Assembly (NCBI RefSeq): GCF_026340675.1
Contig: NZ_JAPEOX010000004.1
Location: 124,001-188,000, forward strand
Direction: 5' to 3'
DNA: 64,000 nucleotides
DNA from: Streptomyces sp. NBC_01264
GTDB lineage: Bacteria; Actinomycetota; Actinomycetes; Streptomycetales; Streptomycetaceae
Shown here: one piece after another, positions 57,180-64,000 of the stretch
How positions within the stretch are numbered: position 1 is the first letter of the stretch
How the letters are laid out: every line of letters starts with the position of its first letter
Notes under the pieces: model-generated
Databases searched by the model: none
What the model was told of the DNA's origin: nothing
The model's input: only the letters and a program-made list of their open reading frames with translations
Program-made: the position numbers and the translations under genes

Positions 57180-59804
57180 ATGGCCGCACAGAACGGCCGC
57201 AAGCAGAACCGCCGCGGTGTCACCGCCGCGACGAAAGCCGCCTCTCCCGGGACCGCGCCAGGGATGGCCGAGGCCCGCGCGACGGCGGACGGCATCATCG
57301 CGGAGGCGGAGAAGCTGGCCGGCGCCCGAGTTGCCGAAGCCGTCAAGGAGGCCGAAGCGGCCGTCGGGGAACTCCTCGACGAGGCGCAGAAGACCGCCGA
57401 CAGCCTCCAGAGCGATGCGGAGAAGTCCGCCGAGCAGGTACGCAACAGCACCCAGGAGAGTGCGCACGAGCTGCTCGCCGAGGCCCGCAGGCACTCCGAA
57501 GAGCTCCTGCAGGCCAGCCGCACGGACGCCGAGAAGCTGAGCGCCGAGGCCGCCGAGGCCGCCGCGGAGCTCCGCGAGCGGCGCGAGGCTGAGGCCGGGG
57601 GGCTCGTCGCCGAGGCGACCGCGAAAGCGGAGCAGCTCCTCGCCGCGGCCGCACAGCGTGCCGAGGAGGTGCGCGCACAGGCGCAGACCTCGGCGGACGA
57701 CCTGCTCGACGAGGCGCAGCGTCAGGCTGTAGCCGTCCTGGGCGAGGCCCGGGCGAAGGCGGACCAGATCCGCGCCGACGCGGAGGGCGCGCTGGCCAGC
57801 GGCCGCGCTGACGCGCAGAAGATCCGTGCGGAGGCCGATGCTGAGGCCGACCGCGCCCGCCGTGCCGGAACTGCCGACCGCGACCGGGCCCAGAGCGAGG
57901 CCGCCTCCGTACGCGCCGAGACGGAACAGCTTCGCCAGCATGCCGAGGGGACAGCCCGGGCGCTTCGCAAGCAGGCAGAGGAGACCGCAGACCGGATCCG
58001 GCTGGCCGTGACGGACGAGATCGCCCTGCTGCGCAGGGACGTGGCCGAGGAGGCCGAACACACCCGCCGAGCGGCCGCCGATGAGGCAGGCCGTCTGCGC
58101 ACCGGTGCCCGTACCGCGGTCGCTGAGTCGGAGAAGCTCGCCGAGCACGTGGTCGTCCAGGCCCGAGAGGAGGCCGCCGGCATTCTCGCCCGGGCGGAGA
58201 ACCAGGCGCGCGAACTGACTGCGCAGGCCGAGACCGCCATGCAGGACGCCAGGGCCGCCCGGGTCCAGGCGAACGCCGACGCCGACACCTTGCGAAAGGA
58301 GGCCGCTCAGGACCGGGATCTGGCCGCCGAGGAACTGGAGCGGGCTCTGTCCCCGACGCTTCGGAAACTGGAGAAGCGGAACCTCCGGGACGACGACGCC
58401 GAGCGCCGTCGGGTCAGGAAGCGGAAGGAGAAGGACGACCTGGCGGAGCAGCGTCGTACGAGCCGGGCGCAGCGCAAGGCCGGCCGCCCCACCGTCGTCG
58501 ACCGGGTGCAGAAGTTCTTCCGGGACAACGCCCGGCGCCTCATGGTCGTCGGGCCGATCAGTGCCCCGATGGCCGTCGCGTGGAGCTCGCAGACCAGCTA
58601 CGCCATGGACGCCTTCGGCTGGTGGCTGATCGCCGCTCTCGGCTTCGCCGCTGCTTGGGAGCTGACCACCACGTTCACGGCGTGGATGTACCACCAGTCC
58701 CGATCCCAGGGCGACAGCGGTCTCATCTACCGCTTCATGACCTGGGTGTTCGCAGCCGGCGCCGCAGCAATGAACTACGCCCACCACTGCGGTCCGGACG
58801 GTCGGCCCACTCAGGCCGCAGTCGCCTTCGCGACCATGTCGATCGTCGGCATGATCCTTTGGGAGCTGTACGCGTCCCTGCTTCACCGCGAACATGCCCG
58901 GGCCGAGGGCCGGGTCGCGAAGGCCCGTCCGCGTATCGGGCTCATCCGCTGGGTGCGCTACCCCCGACAGTCCTGGACGGCATGGTCCTTGACCATCAAC
59001 AACCAGGCACTGGACACGCTGGAGAAGGCGTGGGAGGCGGCCGACCGGAGCCTGGCCCAGGCCGGCATGATCCGACACGCCTCGGGGCTGAACCCCCTGC
59101 GCCGGGCCGTCGCCGCGCTCATCGGTGTTGGCCAGTGGGTCCCCGTCCGCAGTCTCCCCCCAGTCCCGCGGACCTGGCGGGTACTCCCGGTTTCCGGGGC
59201 GGCAAGCCCTAGCGGGATCCCGGCCTATGCAGTCCTGGAGCGGGTCTCGGTCTCCGCCGAGATCCTTGAAACCGAGACCCGGGCGGCCTTGCCGATCGGC
59301 GAGACCCTCCGGTCTCACGAGACCTGCGAGACCGGGTCTCACGCCCGTACCGCCGACGAGACCGGGACCATCGAGACCCGTGAGACCGGGTCTCGTGAGA
59401 CCGCCGAGACCGGGTCTCACGGGTCTCGTACGAGCACGGAGACCGGCGAGACCGGATCCGGTGAGACCCGTCGAGACCGGTCTCACGGGTCTCGCGATGC
59501 CGACCGCACCCGGTCTCGCCGGGCAGGAGACGGCGGGTCTCCGCGCGAGATGTCCGCTGGCCAGGTCTCGCCACTGCGAGACAAGCCCTCTGAGGTCCAG
59601 AGACTGCTGGACGTCATGTGGGCACGCGGTGACGGCCTCGCCGTACAGCTCGGGTCCAAGTCTCAGCCTGGGGAGGCCGAGGAGATCACTGGCTGCCCGC
59701 GGTCCACGGCAGGTAAGCGCCTGGCGGAAGCCCGCGCGCTCTTCGCGGCTGGCCACCGCACGTACAGCGAGACCGAGACCCGGGCCACCGGGACCGACGG
59801 CTGA
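57180..59804 (+). CDS. long coiled-coil DUF2637 (SpdB-like) membrane protein
   Basis: An 874-residue protein. Residues about 25-420 form a near-continuous Ala/Glu-rich coiled coil (for example AEAVKEAEAAVGELLDEAQK). A basic stretch (RRRVRKRKEKDDLAEQRR) leads into four transmembrane helices of DUF2637 (MDAFGWWLIAALGFAAAW, WVFAAGAAAMNYAHHC, FATMSIVGMILWELYASLL). The C-terminus has Glu-Thr-Gly-Ser repeats from GAGACC-rich DNA, then an HTH-like EEITGCPRSTAGKRLAEARA. DUF2637 proteins aid plasmid spread between hyphae, and an N-terminal coiled coil this long is unusual. A GAAAGGA site precedes the ATG. Confidence 0.82.
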   Translation: MAAQNGRKQNRRGVTAATKAASPGTAPGMAEARATADGIIAEAEKLAGARVAEAVKEAEAAVGELLDEAQKTADSLQSDAEKSAEQVRNSTQESAHELLAEARRHSEELLQASRTDAEKLSAEAAEAAAELRERREAEAGGLVAEATAKAEQLLAAAAQRAEEVRAQAQTSADDLLDEAQRQAVAVLGEARAKADQIRADAEGALASGRADAQKIRAEADAEADRARRAGTADRDRAQSEAASVRAETEQLRQHAEGTARALRKQAEETADRIRLAVTDEIALLRRDVAEEAEHTRRAAADEAGRLRTGARTAVAESEKLAEHVVVQAREEAAGILARAENQARELTAQAETAMQDARAARVQANADADTLRKEAAQDRDLAAEELERALSPTLRKLEKRNLRDDDAERRRVRKRKEKDDLAEQRRTSRAQRKAGRPTVVDRVQKFFRDNARRLMVVGPISAPMAVAWSSQTSYAMDAFGWWLIAALGFAAAWELTTTFTAWMYHQSRSQGDSGLIYRFMTWVFAAGAAAMNYAHHCGPDGRPTQAAVAFATMSIVGMILWELYASLLHREHARAEGRVAKARPRIGLIRWVRYPRQSWTAWSLTINNQALDTLEKAWEAADRSLAQAGMIRHASGLNPLRRAVAALIGVGQWVPVRSLPPVPRTWRVLPVSGAASPSGIPAYAVLERVSVSAEILETETRAALPIGETLRSHETCETGSHARTADETGTIETRETGSRETAETGSHGSRTSTETGETGSGETRRDRSHGSRDADRTRSRRAGDGGSPREMSAGQVSPLRDKPSEVQRLLDVMWARGDGLAVQLGSKSQPGEAEEITGCPRSTAGKRLAEARALFAAGHRTYSETETRATGTDG
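59226..59802 (+). repeat. GAGACC/GGTCTC-rich repeats inside the DUF2637 gene
   Basis: Between about 59226 and 59560 the hexamer GAGACC and its complement recur, often as the near-palindrome GAGACCGGGTCTC, encoding Glu-Thr-Gly-Ser repeats. The frame is kept. The same hexamer dominates the following non-coding tandem repeat, so both seem to come from one expansion. Confidence 0.75.
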
Positions 59805-59990
59805 GACCGAAACCGCGAGACCAGGACCGGGACCGGGACCGGGACCGGGACCCACGGCTGAGACCGAGACCGCGAGACCGGGACCGGGACCCACGGCTGA
59901 GACCGAGACCGCGAGACCGGGACCGGGACCCACGGCTGAGACCGAGACCGCGAGACCGGGACCGGGACCGGGACCCACGCGTGAGACCGG
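59802..59990 (+). repeat. 39-bp tandem repeat downstream of the DUF2637 gene
   Basis: A 39-bp unit (starting CCCACGGCTGAGACC, ending GGGACCGGGA) is repeated perfectly at 59851-59889, 59890-59928 and 59929-59967, flanked by partial copies and short GGGACC runs. It begins at the stop codon of the upstream gene. The period is a multiple of three and stays open in the frame of the next small gene. A clt-like site for TraB is one possibility. Confidence 0.85.
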
Positions 59991-60069
59991 CGGCCCGGGG
60001 TGTAGAGACCGCCTCCGGGCCGCCGGCACTGCGAGACCACCGAGACGACACCGAAAGGGAGACCGAGAC

Positions 60070-60333
60070 ATGGCAGTCAACCCCCCGCTCTACCAGTGGA
60101 ACGCCACCACCGCGCAGGAGGCCGAGACCTCCCTCAAGGCGGCCAGGAGCCTCATCGACGCCCACCTCATGACCCTCGCCCCCGGCAGCGCCTACATCAC
60201 GCACGAGACCCGGTGCGAGACTCCACTCACCCTCCGGATCTCCCTCGATCTCGGCCCGGTGATCGCGGCCATCAACGCGGCGGACCAGCCCGATGAGCAG
60301 GCCGCGCCGGGCGACGTTGCCTCGGATTCCTGA
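60070..60333 (+). CDS. small hypothetical transfer-region protein
   Basis: An 87-residue protein (MAVNPPLYQWNATT...DVASDS) with AAAGGGAG upstream. It reads as one small alpha/beta domain (AETSLKAARSLIDAHLMTLA, LTLRISLDLGPVIAAINAAD). I do not recognise the family. It lies between the two large membrane proteins of the transfer module, so a transfer-associated role is likely by context only. Confidence 0.6.
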   Translation: MAVNPPLYQWNATTAQEAETSLKAARSLIDAHLMTLAPGSAYITHETRCETPLTLRISLDLGPVIAAINAADQPDEQAAPGDVASDS

Positions 60334-60713
60334 CCCGGCATAAAGGGCCCTCGTCCCGGCCTGCGAGTAGGGAGGTTTCACCCTGCTCCAGGAGACCTTC
60401 CCCTACCAGCTGCCCCCACGGCTACGAGCTCTCGCAGCGCCGGCCGATGAGCCGGAACCCGGCCGCAGGCGCCGCAGATCGCTACTCACCCGCCTCAGCG
60501 TTCTGTAACTCAACGTGACGTGAAGCTGGCGCGTCAACGACAACGTCAACGCCCGGACTTGACGCAGATGCTCCTCTTCCTGGCCCAGATACCCAAGAGC
60601 GGCCCTCTGAGCAGCGAAATTGACGTTGACGCGCGCCCTTGACGTTGACGTTGACGCTCCGGCTTGACGCCATGAACACCACGCACAGTCACCATCCCTG
60701 AGAGGACCACCCC
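60334..60713. repeat. intergenic GTTGACG/CGTCAAC repeat cluster
   Basis: This 380-bp gap has no gene. From 60531 to 60670, CGTCAAC copies (60532, 60544) face GTTGACG copies (about 60624, 60642, 60648) plus lone TTGACGC at 60558 and 60664, some at 6-bp period. The arrangement suggests an operator or iteron-like array upstream of the gene at 60714. Confidence 0.6.
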
Positions 60714-63017
60714 GTGAGCACCCCCGACTACGACGTGGCGCTGCCGGCCGCCACGGCGCCCGCGCCGTCGCCTGGCGCCGTGCAGCCCTCGGCGTCGGGC
60801 TCGACATCAGCTGCCGATCCCCAGACTCAGCGCGCTTCGCGCCGTGACTCCACGTCCCGCGGAGAAGGGAGTCTTGCCGGGGTCCTCATCCCCGGGGGCG
60901 CCCTGATCGGACTCATCTCGTTGTGCTGGCTGATTCACCAGTTCGGTCTTCCCGTCGTGATCTTCGCGATTCTGGCCGCCGCCGCCACCGCCACCACCGC
61001 GCTCGTCATCAAGGTCGGCCGGCGTGTGGCGAAAGGGCACCGCGCCGGCCGCACGGCCCGGGGTGCCGGCGGTGCCGGTCCGGGCGGCTCCGCTGGCGGC
61101 CGGGCTGCCCGCGGTGGCGGGTCGCTGGGCCAGGGGAACCGTTCCAGCAGCACCGGGCACACGCCCCGGCGGACCGGCAGCGGCAAGAGCTCACCGACGC
61201 CTGGGGCTCTGTCACGCAAGCCCGCAGGCATGGGCTCGGTGAAGGCACCGAGCAGCCGCACGGGTTCGGGCTCCAAGAACGCCTCTACACGCACCCCCGG
61301 CAAGGGCCTGACCAGCGCACGGTCAGGCGCTGCGAAGCCGTACAAGGGGAGTCTCTTCGGCGGCCGCCCCGGCAGCGGTTCGGCTGGTGCCCAGGGCGGA
61401 GGCGGCAAGCACCGCAAGCCGCCCACGCCGGGCGCCCAGACCTCGCGCCGCGGCCTGCTGAATCGCAGGACTCCCGGAAGCGGAACGGGTATTGGTGCCA
61501 CGGCGCCTACCTCGCCGAAGCAGAACCGGAACGGACCCTCTCAGGTCGGAGGAAAGGGCCGTGGCGGTACCGGGACGGCGCCGAAGAACTCCGCCGGCGG
61601 GAAGGGCAGGACGAAGATCATTCCCTTCCCGCGTCGCGGGAAGGGATCGGGGAAGGGCCCGGGCAAGGCGGGCTCTGGCGGCGGTAAGGGCAAGACGCCG
61701 GTCCCGAAGGGCCCCGGCAAGAAGAAGACCGGGAAGGCGAAGGCACCTCGGCACCGCCGCTACACGTGGAAGAGGCCGCATCGCAAGCTCGCTGCCGCTG
61801 TCGGCCGGGGCTACAAGAAGGTCACCAGCAAGAAGTTCCGGCGCGGCGTGCGCCGGGCGGGGACGCCGTTCCGGGCCGTCTATCGGGGGACCAAGAAGCA
61901 CGGCGGCAAGCTCCTGGCCAACACCATGCGCTGGGGCGGCCGGGCGATGCTCAGCATCCACTCCGTGCTCGGCAGCGTCCGCTACTCCTCGGCAGGCCCG
62001 AACTGGTTCCGCCCGCTGTCCAAGGTCATGTACTGGGCGACCAGCCCGCTGGCCAAGCTCGTCACCGTCTCGCGCACCTGGACGTGGCTGAACTCCTGGG
62101 TCTACCGGACCGCGACCGCCCGGCCCACCCCGAAGCCGGCCGCCGCGACGGCTCCGGCTGCGGGGACCGGCACACCCGCCGCCCCGCCCTCCGGTGGGCA
62201 CACCCCCGTGCCGTCACCGGCCGCAGCAACCGCACCGAAGGGAACACCCGTGGACAACAGCCCGGTTCAGCACACCTACCCCCTCATCTACGCGGCCGAC
62301 GCCATCCGCACAGCGGGGCAGGCGTTCGCCGCCGCGCCGGCCGACTCCATGAAGGGGTACGAGGCGGTGATCGAGCACCTCGGACAGGTCAACTACGCGA
62401 TGTTCGAGCTGATGCACCGCGTCGCGACCGTCACCCAGGACGACTTCAAGGTGGACCCGAACATCCCGGACCAGTTCCGCGTAATCAGCAGGCACTTCCT
62501 GGCCCTGGGGCAGTTCATCGACTCGGCCCACGGGCTCTACCGGCAGATCCACGCCGCGCAGCTCGAGAACATCGAGAACCCCACCTGGCAGGGCCGCAAG
62601 TGGGACGTCAGCGTGAACTGGGCGCACATCATGCCGACGTATGCCTGGGCCAACCCGCTGGTCCACGCGATGCCGCTGCTGTTCGCGTCCGCTGCGGTCC
62701 GGGACGCCGGAGCCCACATCCAGATGCACCCCGCCGGCTCGATGGCCGGCTACGAGATGACCATCGAGCACCTGGCGCCCCTGGCCGAGGAGCTCTACGT
62801 GCTGATGGAGACGGTCGCCGCAGTCACCGAGTCCGAGTTCAGCGTCAGCCCGGCCGTCACCGAGATGCACCGGGACGCGGCGCAGCGCTTCCGTGACCTG
62901 GGAGGCGCGATCCAGGGCGTCCACCTGATGTACCGCGTCGTGCACGCGGAGCAGCTGCACAACCTGGAGAACCCGACGTACCAGGGGGCGAAGTGGGACC
63001 AGTCCCGCAACGCGTAG
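60714..63017 (+). CDS. membrane-anchored Gly/Lys-rich transfer-region protein with duplicated C-terminal domain
   Basis: A 767-residue protein. Two hydrophobic helices (LAGVLIPGGALIGLISLCWL, LPVVIFAILAAAATATTALV) precede about 270 residues that are strongly basic, Gly/Ser/Pro/Lys-rich and probably DNA-binding or disordered. The C-terminal about 260 residues are two copies of one domain: MKGYEAVIEHLGQVNYAMFE with ENIENPTWQGRKWD, and MAGYEMTIEHLAPLAEELYV with HNLENPTYQGAKWD. Its place before TraB suggests a spread or mating-channel protein. GAGAGGA precedes the GTG start. Confidence 0.7.
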   Translation: MSTPDYDVALPAATAPAPSPGAVQPSASGSTSAADPQTQRASRRDSTSRGEGSLAGVLIPGGALIGLISLCWLIHQFGLPVVIFAILAAAATATTALVIKVGRRVAKGHRAGRTARGAGGAGPGGSAGGRAARGGGSLGQGNRSSSTGHTPRRTGSGKSSPTPGALSRKPAGMGSVKAPSSRTGSGSKNASTRTPGKGLTSARSGAAKPYKGSLFGGRPGSGSAGAQGGGGKHRKPPTPGAQTSRRGLLNRRTPGSGTGIGATAPTSPKQNRNGPSQVGGKGRGGTGTAPKNSAGGKGRTKIIPFPRRGKGSGKGPGKAGSGGGKGKTPVPKGPGKKKTGKAKAPRHRRYTWKRPHRKLAAAVGRGYKKVTSKKFRRGVRRAGTPFRAVYRGTKKHGGKLLANTMRWGGRAMLSIHSVLGSVRYSSAGPNWFRPLSKVMYWATSPLAKLVTVSRTWTWLNSWVYRTATARPTPKPAAATAPAAGTGTPAAPPSGGHTPVPSPAAATAPKGTPVDNSPVQHTYPLIYAADAIRTAGQAFAAAPADSMKGYEAVIEHLGQVNYAMFELMHRVATVTQDDFKVDPNIPDQFRVISRHFLALGQFIDSAHGLYRQIHAAQLENIENPTWQGRKWDVSVNWAHIMPTYAWANPLVHAMPLLFASAAVRDAGAHIQMHPAGSMAGYEMTIEHLAPLAEELYVLMETVAAVTESEFSVSPAVTEMHRDAAQRFRDLGGAIQGVHLMYRVVHAEQLHNLENPTYQGAKWDQSRNA

Positions 63018-63081
63018 TACCGACCGCGCCTGCGCGCCCCCGTTCCCCGGTCTTGCCCACGAACTGAAGGAGTTCCCCACC

Positions 63082-64000
63082 ATGTCCCGCTCGAAGGACC
63101 GCGAGGTCACCCCCTGGGTGCACGGCGTGTTCTCCACACCGCTGTTCACCTCGGGGGTCATCTACCTCGGCGGTGTCGGACTGGGCACCGTCGAGGACCT
63201 CGGTCACACCGTCCCGCTGGACCTGCTGGGGCTGGGCTCGGCCGGTGGTGTGGTCGCCGCCGCTGCCGCGCGCTACATGCGCACCGGCGGCCCGGGGGCG
63301 AGCAGGAAGGCCCGCTGGTTCCACACGGCCTTCACGGGCGTGTGGACCGGCGCGGCCGCCGCCTGGCTGAACTACACCTCGCACGGCACGCCGTGGACGC
63401 TGGCCTCAGCGGCGGCGGTGGGCGCGGTCACCGTGTGCCTGGCGCCGTTCTACTCAGTCGACCGGTATCTGCGCGCGCCGGAGATCGCGCAGCTGTGGCA
63501 GCGCGAGGAGGCGTCGCTGGCCAGGCCTCTCACGGACTGGGCGGACATGTTCACGGCGGCCGGCGCCCGCGGTGTCTTCGTGACGAGGCGCGACAAGGCG
63601 CACAACGGGTTCACGCTGACGCTGCGGCTGACCGAGACCGACTACGAGGGCCTGCAGCCGCTGCTGAAGAAGCTGGAGATGAAGGCCGGAGTCCGGCCCG
63701 GCGCGCTGACCCTCAAGCCGGGCGAGATGGCCGACGAGGCGTTCCTGTCGGTATCGACGCGCAACGTCCTGGCGGAGCTCGTCGAGCTCGACGAGGGCGA
63801 CCACCCGATCACCATCAACGAGCCGCTGACGCTGGGCATGCTGGAGTCCGGTGAGCCCATCGAACTGCTGATGCGCCAGAACTCCGTGTTCATCGCCGGC
63901 AAGAAGGGCAGCGGCAAGAGCGTGCTGCTGCACGTGCTGATCTCCCTGCTGACCCGCTGCATCGACGCGGTGATCTGGATGGTCGACATGGCCGGCGGCA
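63082..64000 (+). CDS. FtsK/SpoIIIE-type DNA translocase (TraB-like), 3' partial
   Basis: At least 306 residues are visible; the gene runs off the window. Two N-terminal hydrophobic segments (GVIYLGGVGLGTVE, TLASAAAVGAVTVCLAPFY) precede a cytosolic part with Walker A AGKKGSGKSVLLHVLI and the start of a following strand (AVIWMVDMAGG). This fits the hexameric TraB translocases that move double-stranded DNA in streptomycete conjugation. GAAGGAG lies about 10 bp before the ATG. The C-terminal winged-helix that recognises the 8-bp TRS repeats would lie outside the window. Confidence 0.85.
   Translation, partial: MSRSKDREVTPWVHGVFSTPLFTSGVIYLGGVGLGTVEDLGHTVPLDLLGLGSAGGVVAAAAARYMRTGGPGASRKARWFHTAFTGVWTGAAAAWLNYTSHGTPWTLASAAAVGAVTVCLAPFYSVDRYLRAPEIAQLWQREEASLARPLTDWADMFTAAGARGVFVTRRDKAHNGFTLTLRLTETDYEGLQPLLKKLEMKAGVRPGALTLKPGEMADEAFLSVSTRNVLAELVELDEGDHPITINEPLTLGMLESGEPIELLMRQNSVFIAGKKGSGKSVLLHVLISLLTRCIDAVIWMVDMAGG

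Noticed and set aside
59802..59990. CRISPR array
   Set aside because: The 39-bp copies are contiguous with no unique spacers and no cas genes are present.
56883..60080. 1065-codon minus-strand ORF across the transfer region
   Set aside because: Produced by the GAGACC and 39-bp repeats (repeating Val-Ser-Arg-Ser units) and overlapping several real genes.

Overview
The window is about 70% GC, uses GTG and TTG starts freely, and packs genes into long runs joined by 4-bp ATGA or GTGA overlaps. It carries Streptomyces hallmarks: a CYP157/CYP154 pair, a WhiB protein, DUF2637 spread proteins and a TraB-type FtsK ATPase. It most likely comes from a Streptomyces or close relative. The right end looks like the transfer module of an integrative conjugative element or plasmid. 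All names rest on reading motifs in the sequence; no database search was run.

Layout. (1) 1-6289: end of a conservon-like operon (CYP157-like P450 without ExxR, then a CYP154-like P450), followed by a LuxR-type HTH protein, a GNAT-like protein, an unknown, and a STAND/NB-ARC ATPase with TPRs whose N-terminus carries a RHIM-like amyloid motif. (2) 6496-7830 (minus): XRE-type regulator with a TPR-like C-terminus. (3) 8052-17389: a coupled operon of KsgA/Erm-like methyltransferase, metallophosphoesterase, TauD-like dioxygenase, two dCTP-deaminase-fold paralogues, PIG-L deacetylase, WbqC-like protein, GT4 glycosyltransferase and a full-length prolyl-tRNA-synthetase paralogue. A tRNA gene with its own promoter and a MurG paralogue follow. 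A convergent HIT protein closes the block. (4) 18330-25066: a 47-codon ORF followed by an APH-like protein with an altered catalytic site, a NUDIX hydrolase, an MFS transporter, two methyltransferases, a DEDDh exonuclease, a second PIG-L enzyme and a tyrosine phosphatase; then an APH-fold kinase. (5) 26221-47935 (minus): an NRPS operon. Transcription order is FkbM-FkbH-T-C, C*-A-T-E, C-T-Cy-A-T-Ox, a lone C domain, an APH-fold kinase, a B12-type radical SAM enzyme, UreAB, UreC and an IPNS-like oxygenase. The adenylation codes read as Asn and Cys. (6) 48201-53399: a second XRE-TPR regulator, an RmlD-like reductase, an SGNH hydrolase, an isochorismatase-like hydrolase and an HTH protein. (7) 53631-64000: GntR regulator with phased operators, ATP-binding protein, WhiB, OB-fold protein, and membrane and spread proteins, ending inside an FtsK/TraB ATPase.

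How it may work. The most unusual block is 8052-17389. A complete prolyl-tRNA-synthetase paralogue lies 196 bp from a tRNA that folds well and has a tRNA-Pro-like acceptor end (C1-G72, A73, encoded CCA). Its anticodon loop is AAAGCGT, with no U33 and no Pro anticodon. The tRNA has a TTGACC-17-TAGCGT promoter. This suggests a synthetase/tRNA pair that supplies aminoacyl-tRNA for a biosynthetic or modification reaction rather than for translation. The neighbours point to a nucleotide- and sugar-bearing product. The NRPS operon reads as an independent cluster for a glyceryl-started, thiazole-containing peptide. In-frame TTA codons in the PIG-L gene (12007-12009) and in the thiazole NRPS (complement 37471-37473) suggest that both pathways depend on bldA.
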